This document shows, one piece after another, positions 22,699-34,044 of a DNA stretch of 64,000 nt (its first letter is position 1; each line of letters starts with the position of its first letter). A program made the position numbers and the translations under genes. Source of the DNA: Amphimedon queenslandica (Eukaryota > Porifera > Demospongiae > Haplosclerida > Niphatidae); assembly GCF_000090795.2 (NCBI RefSeq), contig NW_003546293.1, positions 170,132 through 234,131 on the forward strand. Reading direction: 5' to 3'. The notes under the pieces were generated by a model, which saw only the letters and a program-made list of their open reading frames with translations, was not told the DNA's origin and made no database searches.

Positions 22699-25198
22699 AT
22701 GGCAGCATTGGCAGAATCGAAAGTTTTGGAAAGAGAAGAAATCGGTCGCTATGGGAGACAACTGATACTACCAGAATGGGGAGTGCAGGGTAAAAACGCT
22801 GTAATTTGTATTAGTTGTATTCTTGTTCCTTTTCAGGTCAACTGAAGATGAAATCTGCTTCTGTTTTGATAGTAGGAGCTGGAGGGCTGGGCTGTCCTGC
22901 TGCTCAGTACCTTGCTGCAGCAGGAATAGGTACGAATAATAGTGGGTGTGGTCTCCAGACAAAAATACAAAATTAAATTGAATGAAATAATACTTAAATT
23001 TTACAATTTTTCTATAGGACATCTTGGTGTTGTTGATTACGATAGTGTTGAAGTTAGCAACCTTCATCGTCAGGTATGAAGGAGGGAGGGAGAGATCACG
23101 TGACTATTATTGGCAGATATTACATACTGAGGGAAGAGTGGGTGTAACTAAAGTGAGCTCCGCCCAGGAATCTATTCAAAGGTACTAATGATTAAAACTT
23201 TAAATTGACTCTTTTTCCAGTTTAAATTCAAAAGTTAAAGTGACTCCTCATCATTTAGTTTTGAACAGCACCAATGCACTTAACATCATTAAAGAGTATC
23301 CTAATACTATCCTTATAATATCCTAATAATATCCTGATAATATCCTATTAATACTGGGTGCATTTTTTGTCTCCTTAACTTTATCAGTTATGATGTAATT
23401 TTAGATGCAAGTGATAATGTGGCTACAAGGTAGAGGGTGAAAGAAAGAAGAAAAAGAGAAGTGAAATTTAAAAATAATTAAATACATTTCAGATATTTAT
23501 TGAACGACTCTTGTGTTCTATTAAAGAAGCCACTAGTCTCTGGAAGTGCACTAAGATTCGAAGGTCAGGTAATACACAGTAAATCCTTATTCATAATAGC
23601 GGAACTCATTCATCGCAGCTAACAGTTTATAACTATAAAGGAGGACCATGTTACCGTTGTCTGTTCCCTTGCCCCCCTCCTCCTCACTGTGTCACCAACT
23701 GCTCTGAAGGAGGCGTGGTTGGTGTAGGTAAGCTAGGAAAAGGAGATGGGATGAGAAATAGCAATATGGCTGATAAATGTTTTAAAATATATTTTTTATG
23801 TTTGTTAGTTCCTGGTGTAATTGGGTCATTACAAGCTTTGGAAGCAATGAAAATTATAACTGACATTGGAGGTGTGTGTGTTCTCTTTAATTTTACTCTT
23901 TATTAATTCCCTTCTATTTTTAGATTCAATGATTTCAAAATTATTATTATTTGACGGGTTTTCTGGTACATTTAGGCACATCAAGCTAAGAGAGCGTAAC
24001 CCAGAGTGTTCAATATGTGGGGATGACCCTATAATTAAGGAACTAATTGATTATGAGCAGTTCTGTGGCTCTAAACCTAATGACAAAGTACATGTATGTA
24101 ATGCATGTATTGTTTAGTGGTGTTATTGCAGGAGAGACAAAAAGAACTACTTACTGAGAATCAGAGGATATCTTGTGCAGTGAGTCATGATCTCTTTCAT
24201 TCTTTTCTTTCTTTATTGCTGTGTGCATTTACTCATGGTATTTCATCAAAAATGGCCGGGCTAAAGTTGCTCAAAAATTGGACCAAAGTCCCTGTACTAT
24301 AGTACAAGGGTACCAGGCCAAGTTTTGCCAAAATTGAAAAGAAAAGAATTGTCCATTTTTATAGTTTTATCTGATGCATATACATGTTCTTATGTTGTGT
24401 AGAAAGTTTGAACTGACTCCAATCAAAATTGGATTTTTAATGAATTTTTAAAGTTGCTCCAAAATCAGGCCAAAGTCCCTGTACTATAGTACAGGGTACT
24501 CAGCCAAATTTTGCCAAAATTGAAAACAAAAGACTTCTCCATTTTAATAATTTTATCTGATGCATCATCAAGCTTAGATTTTTATAAACTTTTAAAGTTG
24601 CTAAAAAGACTGAGCCAAATCAAAAATAACTAGCAGACAATCCTCCATTAAAAGTCCACCTGCACTCTCCTAGGATTACAAGGCTTTGCTTGATGAGGGT
24701 GTTCCTCATTTGCTACTTGACGTGAGGGAACCAGTAGAGTATGACATATGTCACCTCCCACACTCACATAGTATGTGAAATAAACTACAAATTACTATTA
24801 TTTACTATTTCTATGATCTAGATATTCCTTTGTCACAGCTGCAAAAATCAAAAGACATTTTGTCACTATTAAATACCCCATTGTCTGATGACAATAAGAG
24901 AGGTACTGGTTGCATTATTTGTTTGTTAAGTTGAGCTCCTCTTAAGTCTCACATGTATTGCGAAAAATTTCTTTAAAACATGTTAGATCTATTTTTGCTT
25001 CAAAAATCATTATATAATTTTTGTGTAAAAATGGATTGTTCTCTAGTTTTTGTCATATGTCGTCGTGGGAATGACTCTCAAGTTGCTGTCCACTTGCTAG
25101 AAGAGTCAGTATCCAATCTTCAGCTGTCTGTCTCTGACATTAAAGGTGGACTAACTGAATGGAGTCATAGCATTGACAAAAATTTCCCTCTTTATTAG
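22699..25198 (+). CDS. MOCS3: MOCS3/UBA4, URM1-activating and sulfurtransferase enzyme
   Basis: MOCS3 adenylates and thiocarboxylates MOCS2A (molybdopterin synthesis) and URM1 (tRNA 2-thiolation). Start [20 protein letters not shown] (ATG 22699). E1-like domain: [17 protein letters not shown] nucleotide loop, [22 protein letters not shown], and zinc pairs GPCYRCLFP and [25 protein letters not shown] is the crossover-loop region. The C-terminal rhodanese domain has [19 protein letters not shown] and the active-site loop ICRRGNDSQ (catalytic Cys), ending [11 protein letters not shown]-like at 25196-25198 (stop TAG). About 11 small exons, several introns under 100 bp. The intron at about 24180-24670 carries two satellite units. 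Confidence 0.95.
24245..24640. repeat. Two units of the palindrome satellite in MOCS3 intron
   Basis: AAAGTTGCTC(C)AAAAT followed by AAAGTCCCTGTACTATAGTACA recurs at about 24268 and 24448 (about 180-bp spacing), with TTATGTTGTGTAGAAAGTTTG between. Same family and orientation as 4320-4860. Confidence 0.85.
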
Positions 25199-25403
25199 CA
25201 ATTATTATTCATCTATTTTGAATTATTGTAATAGTATTCATGAGCATTAATTTGCTAATTAATTGATTAAAGTAAGCCATTTTTACAAGCTAAGTACGTT
25301 TACAAGCCTCGCTGTACTTAAGCTGTATTTGTCTTAGCTAGCTTAGGTAAGTACAAATCTGCTCATATCAATCTATAAGAATCTCTCCTCTCTTTAAGCT
25401 ATA
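25199..25403 (+). promoter_or_regulatory. Promoter and 5' UTR intron of first giant membrane protein
   Basis: The block TTTACAAGCTAAGTACGTTTACAAGCC...CTTAGCTAGCTTAG|GTAAGTACAAATCTGCTC (25276-25370) is repeated before the second copy at about 29775-29865. A donor GTAAGT and an acceptor just before the ATG (TCTTTAAG here, TCTCTCTAG there) suggest a short 5' UTR intron kept in both copies. Conservation of this noncoding block supports promoter function. Confidence 0.55.
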
Positions 25404-28400
25404 ATGAGAGGACTTTTGTGTCTTCTTTTGTTTTCCATTTCTGTCTCAGCAGAAAGCAACACAACTTCTACTTGGATCTCGACTTGGATAATCGTCAGCG
25501 ATGAAGGAGTTGACTCTCATGAATGCCACACAGGAGAGGTCCCTTGCTTGACGCTAGATCATGCCTTGGATGGTCTCAGGAGCAACATGATAATTAGAAT
25601 AGACACTAAAGAGGTAAACCTCACAAGGGCTCATTATTTCGAGTCTATGGAAGATATAACAATAACTTCACTGAATAACACAACTGATGATGAATATCCC
25701 ACAATGGACCACAGCTCCAATGTATTAGAAGAAGGAGTTACAATCACATGCCCTGAGGTTGGTGCTGGCCTGTCGTTTGTTCATTCAGTGAATATTGAAA
25801 TATCTAATTTGTCATTTATCAATTGTGCCATAAGTCATAAAACCTCGGCATTAGGTAATTGGTCTTGTAATAAAACAAAAGAGGATTGCACACCATTAAT
25901 CTTTCCTAATGCATCTTCGGCAGTATTTCTTTATAATTGTACTAGGTTTACCCTAAACCACACCTATTTCTCATCCGGGCATGGCTCGGGAGTCTCACTT
26001 TATAACGTACTTGGAAATGTAATAATTGAGAACTCACATTTTGTAAACCACACCCTCTTACACCCGGCTATTCCTTGCACCAATATTAACGATTATGATA
26101 ACTGTAGCGTACAGTCAACCGGGCTTTATATAGAATTCACTTATTGTGAAGAAATGACCTCAACAAGTTGTGGTGACAAATTTCATGTTAGGCATGTTAA
26201 TTATTTGATACGTGACTCTTTGTTTAAAGGCAACAGGAATTTAGGATCCTATCGTAATTATACTGACATAAGACCATATGCTGGACTACAAAGAGAACAG
26301 CATTGGCCTTTTGGAAAAGGTGGAGGATTAGGTATTGCCTTTCGCTCATACAATTTCAAATACCTCAACTTGACGGTAGAGAGGACTGCTTTCATTGATA
26401 ACGAAGCTGTGTATGGTGGGGGTATGTATTTACAGTTCGAGCCAGGTTATTCTGATCACGGTTTTTTTAAGATTTTAGGCTGTGACTTTATTGAAAACCA
26501 TGGTTTAATAAATGGTGGTGGGCTGGATCTTGATTTTAACGTTCTCTATCACACAATACATCACGATATGCTACAAAATCAAAGTTTTCGTAACCATCTT
26601 AGTGTAGGCTACAACCAGTTCAACTCTAACATTGCTTATTGGGGTGGGGGTGTATCACTGGTCCTTTATCCAACGAATGTCTCATACTTAATTACTGACT
26701 TTATCTCTTCAAAGTGGAATAGTAACAGGCACATTGGTGGAGCTGGTGCTGTTGGTATTTTTAAAAAGGAAAGACCAGAAGAGAACCTACTTATTGTCCC
26801 AAAAGTTACGTTCACTGATTGTATTATTCATGCTACTGAAGCGAATAGGAACTTCTCTATGATACCTTGCAGTCTCTACTCTGAGAGTATCCCCCTTTTG
26901 TTTTATGGTTTTAACCTTTTCACATCTAACCGTGCCTCTGCACTCTGTTTGAGTGATACTGGAGCGATGTTCTTTAACTTTATTCATTTCTCTCACAACA
27001 CTGGTTTAAATGGAGGGGCCTTGTTCTTAACTGGAAAGTCCTACATCACTGTTAGCAATAACGTCCATATGGAGTTCAATAATAACTCAGCCAGACTAGG
27101 TGGTGCTATATATTACCTTGCTCCTATTCCACTTGAAATGAATACGAGTGGCTCTTGTTTTGTAAAGTACCATCAAGAAGGTAACTTTGACACTCCACCA
27201 GAATATTGGTCTGTTGATGTTACATTCTCTGGCAATGCTGCAACACAGGGCGGTGATGCTGTCTTTATTAGCAACCCAAAGAATTGTCAGTGGCCGAATG
27301 AGCCCTCTCTTTTTGATCCTAATAGAAACAAGACATTTGATTATTCTAGACAGTCTCAAAACAGTTCTACTCATGTCACATCAACTCCACCACAGTCTAT
27401 GTACATCACTGGTAATGTTGTAGAACAAGAACAATGCTTTACTTCTATGATTGATACCAGGAGCCCATGGGCTTCTGTTGATACTAATAGTACTGACAAT
27501 ACTAATGCAGTATTCCATCATTACATGATGCCAGGACACATGTTGGGCGTAAAAGTACATGCTTTGGACTATTTCAATCAGTCTGTATCAACTGTCCTTA
27601 GCATTGAATGCCACAATGCTGTAGATTATATCTTCTCTCCAGACATTTGCAATGAGACCTCATTCAATATTGATGGCAGGATGGCACAGTCTAGTACTTC
27701 CATTAATAATATCATAACTGGACCACGGAATGAAGACTTTGTCCTTTTATTTCGCACTTATGATCCAATCTCTATTGTAATCCCTGTACATGTACATCTC
27801 ACTAGCTGCTGCTTTGGTTATAAGTATATAGACAATAATAAGTGTCTTTGTGGTTATGATTTGACTAGTTCCACTGGATCAGTTGGACCTGTGGCTTGTA
27901 TTATTAATGCAACGAAGTCACCTGATGTAGACCGTACATCATCTACTATTCCTTGTGTAAAAAGGCACTACTGGGCCGGGAGTTTACCAGTTGAAAACAA
28001 AATTTTCTATCAATTTTGCCACACAGGTAAATGCAGTTTTTTGGATAAGCTTAAATGCGGCAAGTATTCTGATTACCAGGTGCTTTTGAATCGTTCTTGT
28101 ATTAATGATCTTTCAGGCCCACTCTGCTCCTCTTGTGACCACAGCAAAAGTGTTGAGCTCACTTATAATGCATACAGTTGTTCTCCCTGTAGTATTTCTC
28201 ATCAAATTGGCCTGTTTTGTCTCATTTTTTTGGGTTGTTTTCTCATTGTTATTCTTATTCTGATACTCCTCAGACTCAATGTGCGAGTAAGCACTGCTGC
28301 ATTTTACAGTTTCTTGTACTTTTACAGTGTCCTCCCTGTCTTCTTATGGGCCAAAGAACAAGGAACTGCGCTAGAGGTCATTATAGCTGTCATAACAAGC

Positions 28401-29504
28401 ATAACATCACTAGACTTCACACTACTGCAGTACACACATTTTTGTTTGTTTAATGGAGTAATGGCTATACACTATGAGTTTCTACACTATGTTTATCCAG
28501 TTACTATTGCTCTTCTCATAGCTGTTATCATTAAATGTGATAAATATTGCTTTAAAAAGCTACAACTGTTCACTGGTGATTCTGCTGTTCAGGTACTATG
28601 CATTATGCTCCTAATTGTTTACACATCTATATCCGAGACATCACTTAATATACTTTTGCCATTATATTATTTTGATGGTTCAGCTAATGAAAGTGATGTA
28701 ATTTACAGTGAAGCATATATCTATGTTGATCCAGGAGTTACATATTTTCATATAACTAATCACTTACCTTTCTGGATAGTTGCTTTTCTGATTGAGTTTG
28801 GTATTGTTCTACCGTTTGGTATATTCATGACAATTGCCCCATTTCTAATGCGTTGCATGAACTTCACTCGAGTCAAGCCGCTCCTGGATGAATACCAGAA
28901 CTGTTTTCATGACAACCATCGCTGGTATGCAGGTGTCTATCTTTTAGCACGTCAGGCATTGTTCCTTATATCAATGGTTTGTTCTCATCCAGAGATAATG
29001 TCTTATGTCCAACAGATTTTCTGTCTCTTGCTCCTAATATTGGTATCAGTTTTACAGCCATATCGTAACCCACTCATCAACAAGATGGACATATTTTTCC
29101 TTATGATACTAACAATCATATCTTTCTCTGGATATAATCCCACCTCATCACAAACCTTTGCAAATGAGGAGGCCCATGAGATCATACTGGGTTTTCTAAG
29201 TTTAATACCGTTCACAGTAATAGTGATTGGGTTTATTGGGCTCGCAGTGAGAAATTATCTAGTGAGACCTCTTGTATTGAAAAAGGTTCTTGGATTGCAT
29301 CATGTTATTTCAGACCAATCAGATACACTTTCTAAGGCTTCCGAGGAACCACCCGATGGCTTTAATTCATACAGTCAGAGGGAGTTACCCCCAAGGTTTT
29401 ACGACGAGGAAGAGGTTTTCAATGAGACGACAAGACTATTACAGTCTACTCCAAGAGGAAGAGGGAAATTGTCTATTAATACTGGACTCCCCCACACTCA
29501 TTAG
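25404..29504 (+). CDS. Giant beta-helix / multi-pass membrane protein, copy 1
   Basis: A single 1366-residue ORF with no introns. Residues 1-16 are a signal peptide (MRGLLCLLLFSISVSA). The N-terminal ~800 residues are a N-glycosylation-rich ectodomain with repeated FxxN and GG[A/G] motifs (FIDNEAVYGGGMYLQF, FIENHGLINGGGLDLD, FNSNIAYWGGGVSLV, FNNNSARLGGAIYYLA). This is the pattern of right-handed beta-helices and of chlamydial Pmp repeats. Next comes a cysteine knot ending GPLCSSC...SCSPC, then 9-10 hydrophobic helices from about 930 (e.g. LIFLGCFLIVILILILL, ILVSVLQPYRNP). The tail is short and acidic. The plan suggests a surface receptor or adhesion/transport protein; I cannot name a function. 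It is about 90% identical to the next gene. Confidence 0.85.
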   Translation: MRGLLCLLLFSISVSAESNTTSTWISTWIIVSDEGVDSHECHTGEVPCLTLDHALDGLRSNMIIRIDTKEVNLTRAHYFESMEDITITSLNNTTDDEYPTMDHSSNVLEEGVTITCPEVGAGLSFVHSVNIEISNLSFINCAISHKTSALGNWSCNKTKEDCTPLIFPNASSAVFLYNCTRFTLNHTYFSSGHGSGVSLYNVLGNVIIENSHFVNHTLLHPAIPCTNINDYDNCSVQSTGLYIEFTYCEEMTSTSCGDKFHVRHVNYLIRDSLFKGNRNLGSYRNYTDIRPYAGLQREQHWPFGKGGGLGIAFRSYNFKYLNLTVERTAFIDNEAVYGGGMYLQFEPGYSDHGFFKILGCDFIENHGLINGGGLDLDFNVLYHTIHHDMLQNQSFRNHLSVGYNQFNSNIAYWGGGVSLVLYPTNVSYLITDFISSKWNSNRHIGGAGAVGIFKKERPEENLLIVPKVTFTDCIIHATEANRNFSMIPCSLYSESIPLLFYGFNLFTSNRASALCLSDTGAMFFNFIHFSHNTGLNGGALFLTGKSYITVSNNVHMEFNNNSARLGGAIYYLAPIPLEMNTSGSCFVKYHQEGNFDTPPEYWSVDVTFSGNAATQGGDAVFISNPKNCQWPNEPSLFDPNRNKTFDYSRQSQNSSTHVTSTPPQSMYITGNVVEQEQCFTSMIDTRSPWASVDTNSTDNTNAVFHHYMMPGHMLGVKVHALDYFNQSVSTVLSIECHNAVDYIFSPDICNETSFNIDGRMAQSSTSINNIITGPRNEDFVLLFRTYDPISIVIPVHVHLTSCCFGYKYIDNNKCLCGYDLTSSTGSVGPVACIINATKSPDVDRTSSTIPCVKRHYWAGSLPVENKIFYQFCHTGKCSFLDKLKCGKYSDYQVLLNRSCINDLSGPLCSSCDHSKSVELTYNAYSCSPCSISHQIGLFCLIFLGCFLIVILILILLRLNVRVSTAAFYSFLYFYSVLPVFLWAKEQGTALEVIIAVITSITSLDFTLLQYTHFCLFNGVMAIHYEFLHYVYPVTIALLIAVIIKCDKYCFKKLQLFTGDSAVQVLCIMLLIVYTSISETSLNILLPLYYFDGSANESDVIYSEAYIYVDPGVTYFHITNHLPFWIVAFLIEFGIVLPFGIFMTIAPFLMRCMNFTRVKPLLDEYQNCFHDNHRWYAGVYLLARQALFLISMVCSHPEIMSYVQQIFCLLLLILVSVLQPYRNPLINKMDIFFLMILTIISFSGYNPTSSQTFANEEAHEIILGFLSLIPFTVIVIGFIGLAVRNYLVRPLVLKKVLGLHHVISDQSDTLSKASEEPPDGFNSYSQRELPPRFYDEEEVFNETTRLLQSTPRGRGKLSINTGLPHTH

Positions 29505-29898
29505 TGATGATAAATATCTTGTTATTACCTACTAGCTTCGATGTTAGTATTTTATGTCAAGAGTCTTTGGTGTGATTACTACTGCTTTATTTTATAAATA
29601 GAGTAATAAATTTGTTTCCATGGCCTATTTTTTTTTAACTATTGGCTTATATATAGTCTATCCTTTTGCTAATTTTTAAAAAGGTCCATAAGATTAAACC
29701 CAGGATTAGCATTGTTATCCATTTTGAATTTTTGTAATAGTATTCATGAGCATTAATTAGCTAATTTTCTGCCATTTTTACAAGCTAAGTACGTTTACAA
29801 GCCTCGCTGTACTTTAGCTGTATTTGTCTTAGCTAGCTTAGGTAAGTACAAATCTACTCGTATCAATCTATAAGAATCTCTTCTCTCTCTAGGCTATA
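29505..29898. other. Spacer between the duplicated membrane-protein genes
   Basis: It holds the 3' UTR of copy 1 (AT-rich) and a second copy of the promoter/5' UTR block (about 29730-29890). The 4,495-bp offset between the two ATGs is the duplication unit. Nothing else is visible. Confidence 0.7.
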
Positions 29899-32800
29899 AT
29901 GAGAGGACTTTTGTGTCTTCTTTTGTTTTCCATTTCTGTCTCAGCAGAAAGCAACACAACCCCTACTTGGATAATCGTCAGCGATGAAGGAGTTGACTCT
30001 CATGAATGCCACACAGGAGAGGTCCCTTGCTTGACGCTAGATCATGCCCTGGATGGTCTCAGGAACAATATGATAATTACAATAGACACTAAAGAGGTAA
30101 ACCTCACAAGGGCTCATTATTTCGAGTCTGTGGAAGATATAAAAATAACTTCACTGAATAACAGAACTGATGATGAATATCCCACAATGGACAACAGCTC
30201 CAACATATTAGAAGAAGGAGTTACAATCACATGCCCTGAGGTTGGTGCTGGCCTATCGTTTGTTCATTCAGTGAATATTGAAATATCTAATTTGTCATTT
30301 ATCAATTGTGCCATAAGCCATAAAACCTCAGCATTAGCTACTTGGTCTTGTAATGAAACAAAGGGGGAGGATTGCACACCATTAATCTTTCCTAATGCAT
30401 CTTCGGCAGTATTTCTTTATAATTGTACCGGGTTTACCCTAAACCACACCTATTTCTCATCTGGGCGTGGCTCTGGAGTCTCACTTTATAACGTACTTGG
30501 AAACGTAATAATTGAGAACTCACGTTTTGTAAACCACACCCTCTTACCCCCAGCCATTCCTCCTTGCACCAATATTAAGGATTATTATGATAACTGTAGC
30601 GTACAGTCAACTGGGCTTTATATAGAATTCACTTATTGTGAAGAAATGACCTCAACAAGTTGTGGTGACACATTTCATGTTAGGCATGTTAATTATTTGA
30701 TACGTGACTCTTTGTTTAAAGGTAACAGGAATTTAGGGTCCTATCGTGATTATACTGACATAAGACCATATGCTGGGCTACATAGAGAACAGCATTGGCC
30801 GTTTGGAAAAGGTGGAGGATTAGGTATTGCCTTTCGCTCATACAATTTCAAATACCTCAACTTGACAGTTGAGGGGACTGCTTTCATTGACAACCAAGCT
30901 GTGTATGGTGGGGGTATGTATTTACAGTTCGAGCCAGGTTATTCTGATCACGGTTTTTTTAAGATTTTAGGCTGTGACTTTATTGAAAACCATGGTTTAA
31001 TAAATGGTGGTGGATTGGATCTTGATTTTAATGTTCTCTATCACACAATACATCACAATATGCTACAAAATCAAAGTTTTCGTAACCATCTTAGTGTAGG
31101 CTACAACCAGTTCAACTCTAACATTGCTTATTGGGGTGGAGGTGTGTCACTGGTCCTTTATCCAACGAATGTCTCATACTTAATTACTGACTTTTTCTTT
31201 TCAGAATGGAATAGTAACAAACACTTTGGTGGAGCTGGTGCTGTTGGTATTTTTAAAAAGGAAAGACCAGAAGAGAACCTATTTATTGTCCCAAAAGTTA
31301 CATTCACTGATTGTAATATTCATGCTACTGAAGGTCATGTTTCAACTTCAAGCAGCAGCTTCTCTATGATATCTTGCAGTCTCTACTCTGAGGGTATTCC
31401 CCTTTTATTTTATGGTTTTAACCTTTTCACATCTAACTGTGCCTCTGCACTCTGTTTGAGTGATACTGGAGCAACATTTTTTGACTTTACTCATTTTTCT
31501 CATAACATTGGTTTCAATGGAGGAGCCTTGTTCTTAACTGGAAAGTCCTACATTACTGTTAGCAATAACCTTCGTATGGAGTTTGATAATAATGCAGCTT
31601 ATCAATATGGTGGTGCTATATATTATCTTGCTCCTCCTCCACTTGAAATGAATACCAGTGGATCTTGTTTCGTAAGGTACCATCAAGAAGGTAACTTTGA
31701 CACTCCACCGGAATATTGGTCGGTCAATGTTACATTCTCTGGCAATGTTGCAACACAGGGTGGAGATGCTGTCTTTATTAGCAACCCAAAGAATTGTCAG
31801 TGGCCAAATGAGTCCTCTATTTTTGATCCTAACAGAACTGAGAAATTTGATTATTCTAGACAATCTCGACATAGTCCTACTCATGTCATATCAACTCCAC
31901 CACAATCAATGTACATCACTGGTAATGTTGAAAAACAATGCATCAAGGATTTTCCTCTTACTAATCTTACACATGAGATTGATAAGAATAATAGCAACAA
32001 TGCTATGCTTCATCATCGTATGATGCCAGGAGACATGTTGGGCATAACAGTTCATACCTTGGATTGTTTTAATCAGTCTGTATCGACTGTCCTTAGCATT
32101 GAATGTCACAATGCTTCACATTATAAAGAGTCTCTCTTCTCTCCTGACATTTGCAATAAGACCTCGTTCCATATTGAAGGCAGGCTGGTACAGTCTAATA
32201 CCTTAATTAATAATATCATAACTGGACCACGAGATAAAAGCTTTGTCCTTCTATTTCGTACTTGTGACCCAATCTCTATCCTAATCCCTTTACATGTGCA
32301 CCTCACTACCTGCTGCTTTGGTTATACGTACATAGACAATAATAAGTGTCTTTGTGGTTATGATTTGAAAGGATCAGCTGGACCTATGGCTTGTATTGTT
32401 AATGCAACAAAGTCACCTGATGTAGAGCGTGCATCATCTATTCCATGTATAAAAAGGCACTACTGGGCTGGGAATTTACCAACTGAGAAGAAAAATGGAA
32501 CCAAAAAGGAAGATAACAGTATTTACTATCAATTTTGTCACACTGGTAAATGTAGTTCCTCAAGAAAGTGTGGCAACTATAAAGATTACCAGTTGCTAAG
32601 GAAACATTCTTGTATTCATAATCTTTCAGGCCCACTCTGCTCCTCTTGTAACAACAGCAAAAGTGTTGAGCTCACTTATAATGCATACAGTTGTTCTCCC
32701 TGTAGTATTTCTCATCAAATTGGCCTCTTGTGTCTCATTTTATTCGTTTGCTTTCTCATCGTTATTTTTATCCTGATATTTCTCAGGCTCAATGTGCGAG

Positions 32801-34044
32801 TAACTACAGCTGTATTCTACAGCTTCTTATACTTTTACAGTGTCCTCCCTGTCTTCTTATGGGCCAAACAACAAGGGACTGCTCTAGAGGTGATTATAGC
32901 CGTCATAACAAGCATAGCATCACTAGACTTCACACTACTACAGTACACACATTTTTGTTTGTTTAATGGAGTAAAGGCTATACACTATCAATTTTTACAC
33001 TATGTTTATCCAGTTACTATCGCTCTTCTCATAGCTGTTATCATCAAGTTAGATAAATATTGCTTTAAAAAGCTACAACTGTTCACTGGTGATTCTGCTG
33101 TTCAGGTACTATGCATTATGCTCCTAATTGTTTACACATCTATATCCGAGACATCACTTTATATTCTATTGCCATTATCTTATTTTAATGGTTCAGCTAA
33201 TGAAAGTGATGTAGCTTATGGTAAAACATATTATGTATATGTTGATCCAGGAGTTACATATTTTCATACAACTCATCACTTACCTTTCTGGATAGTTGCT
33301 TTCCTGGTTGAGTTTGGTATTGTTCTACCGTTTGGTATATTCATGACAATTGCCCCATTTCTAATGCGTTGTATGAACTTCACTCGAGTCAAGCCACTCC
33401 TGGATGAATACCAGAACTGTTTTCATGACAACCATCGCTGGTATGCAGGTGTCTATCTTTTAGCACGCCAGGCATTGTTCCTTATATCAATGGTCAGTTC
33501 CTCCCATCCAGAGATAATGTCTTACGTCGAACAGATTTTCTGTCTTCTGCTGCTAATATTGGTATCAGTTTTACAGCCGTATCGTAACCCACTCATCAAC
33601 AAATTGGATATATTTTTTCTATTGATACTGACAATCATATCTTTCTCTGGATACAATCCCACCTCATCACAAACCTTTGCAAGCGAGGAGGCCCATGAGA
33701 TCATACTGGGTTTTCTAAGTTTAATACCATTCACAGTAATAGTGATTGGGTTCATTGGGCTTGCAGTGAGAAATTATCTAGTGAGACCTCTTGTACTGAA
33801 AAAGGTTCTTGGATTGCATCATGTTATTTCCGACCAATCGGATACACTTTCTAACACTTCAGAGGAACCGCCACTGAGGTCTGATGACTTGAAGTCTTAC
33901 AGCGAGAGGGAGTTGCCTCCAAGGTTTTACGACGAGGAAGAGGTTTTCAATGAGACAACGAGACTATTACAGTCTACTCCAAGAGGAGGAGGAGGAGGAA
34001 GAGGGAATATGTCTATTAATACTGGACTCCCCCACACTCATTAG
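29899..34044 (+). CDS. Giant beta-helix / multi-pass membrane protein, copy 2
   Basis: An intronless 1381-residue ORF paralogous to copy 1 across its full length: same signal peptide, GPLCSSC motif, membrane helices and acidic tail. Differences cluster in two places. One is the ectodomain between about residues 470 and 830, with small in-frame indels (e.g. HVSTSSSSFSMIS against NRNFSMIP). The other is the pre-membrane cysteine segment, with an insertion around LPTEKKNGTKKEDN. The membrane region is nearly unchanged. The tail gains a glycine run (GGGGGRG). The pattern (conserved membrane core, changing ectodomain) fits a fast-evolving surface family. Confidence 0.85.
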   Translation: MRGLLCLLLFSISVSAESNTTPTWIIVSDEGVDSHECHTGEVPCLTLDHALDGLRNNMIITIDTKEVNLTRAHYFESVEDIKITSLNNRTDDEYPTMDNSSNILEEGVTITCPEVGAGLSFVHSVNIEISNLSFINCAISHKTSALATWSCNETKGEDCTPLIFPNASSAVFLYNCTGFTLNHTYFSSGRGSGVSLYNVLGNVIIENSRFVNHTLLPPAIPPCTNIKDYYDNCSVQSTGLYIEFTYCEEMTSTSCGDTFHVRHVNYLIRDSLFKGNRNLGSYRDYTDIRPYAGLHREQHWPFGKGGGLGIAFRSYNFKYLNLTVEGTAFIDNQAVYGGGMYLQFEPGYSDHGFFKILGCDFIENHGLINGGGLDLDFNVLYHTIHHNMLQNQSFRNHLSVGYNQFNSNIAYWGGGVSLVLYPTNVSYLITDFFFSEWNSNKHFGGAGAVGIFKKERPEENLFIVPKVTFTDCNIHATEGHVSTSSSSFSMISCSLYSEGIPLLFYGFNLFTSNCASALCLSDTGATFFDFTHFSHNIGFNGGALFLTGKSYITVSNNLRMEFDNNAAYQYGGAIYYLAPPPLEMNTSGSCFVRYHQEGNFDTPPEYWSVNVTFSGNVATQGGDAVFISNPKNCQWPNESSIFDPNRTEKFDYSRQSRHSPTHVISTPPQSMYITGNVEKQCIKDFPLTNLTHEIDKNNSNNAMLHHRMMPGDMLGITVHTLDCFNQSVSTVLSIECHNASHYKESLFSPDICNKTSFHIEGRLVQSNTLINNIITGPRDKSFVLLFRTCDPISILIPLHVHLTTCCFGYTYIDNNKCLCGYDLKGSAGPMACIVNATKSPDVERASSIPCIKRHYWAGNLPTEKKNGTKKEDNSIYYQFCHTGKCSSSRKCGNYKDYQLLRKHSCIHNLSGPLCSSCNNSKSVELTYNAYSCSPCSISHQIGLLCLILFVCFLIVIFILIFLRLNVRVTTAVFYSFLYFYSVLPVFLWAKQQGTALEVIIAVITSIASLDFTLLQYTHFCLFNGVKAIHYQFLHYVYPVTIALLIAVIIKLDKYCFKKLQLFTGDSAVQVLCIMLLIVYTSISETSLYILLPLSYFNGSANESDVAYGKTYYVYVDPGVTYFHTTHHLPFWIVAFLVEFGIVLPFGIFMTIAPFLMRCMNFTRVKPLLDEYQNCFHDNHRWYAGVYLLARQALFLISMVSSSHPEIMSYVEQIFCLLLLILVSVLQPYRNPLINKLDIFFLLILTIISFSGYNPTSSQTFASEEAHEIILGFLSLIPFTVIVIGFIGLAVRNYLVRPLVLKKVLGLHHVISDQSDTLSNTSEEPPLRSDDLKSYSERELPPRFYDEEEVFNETTRLLQSTPRGGGGGRGNMSINTGLPHTH

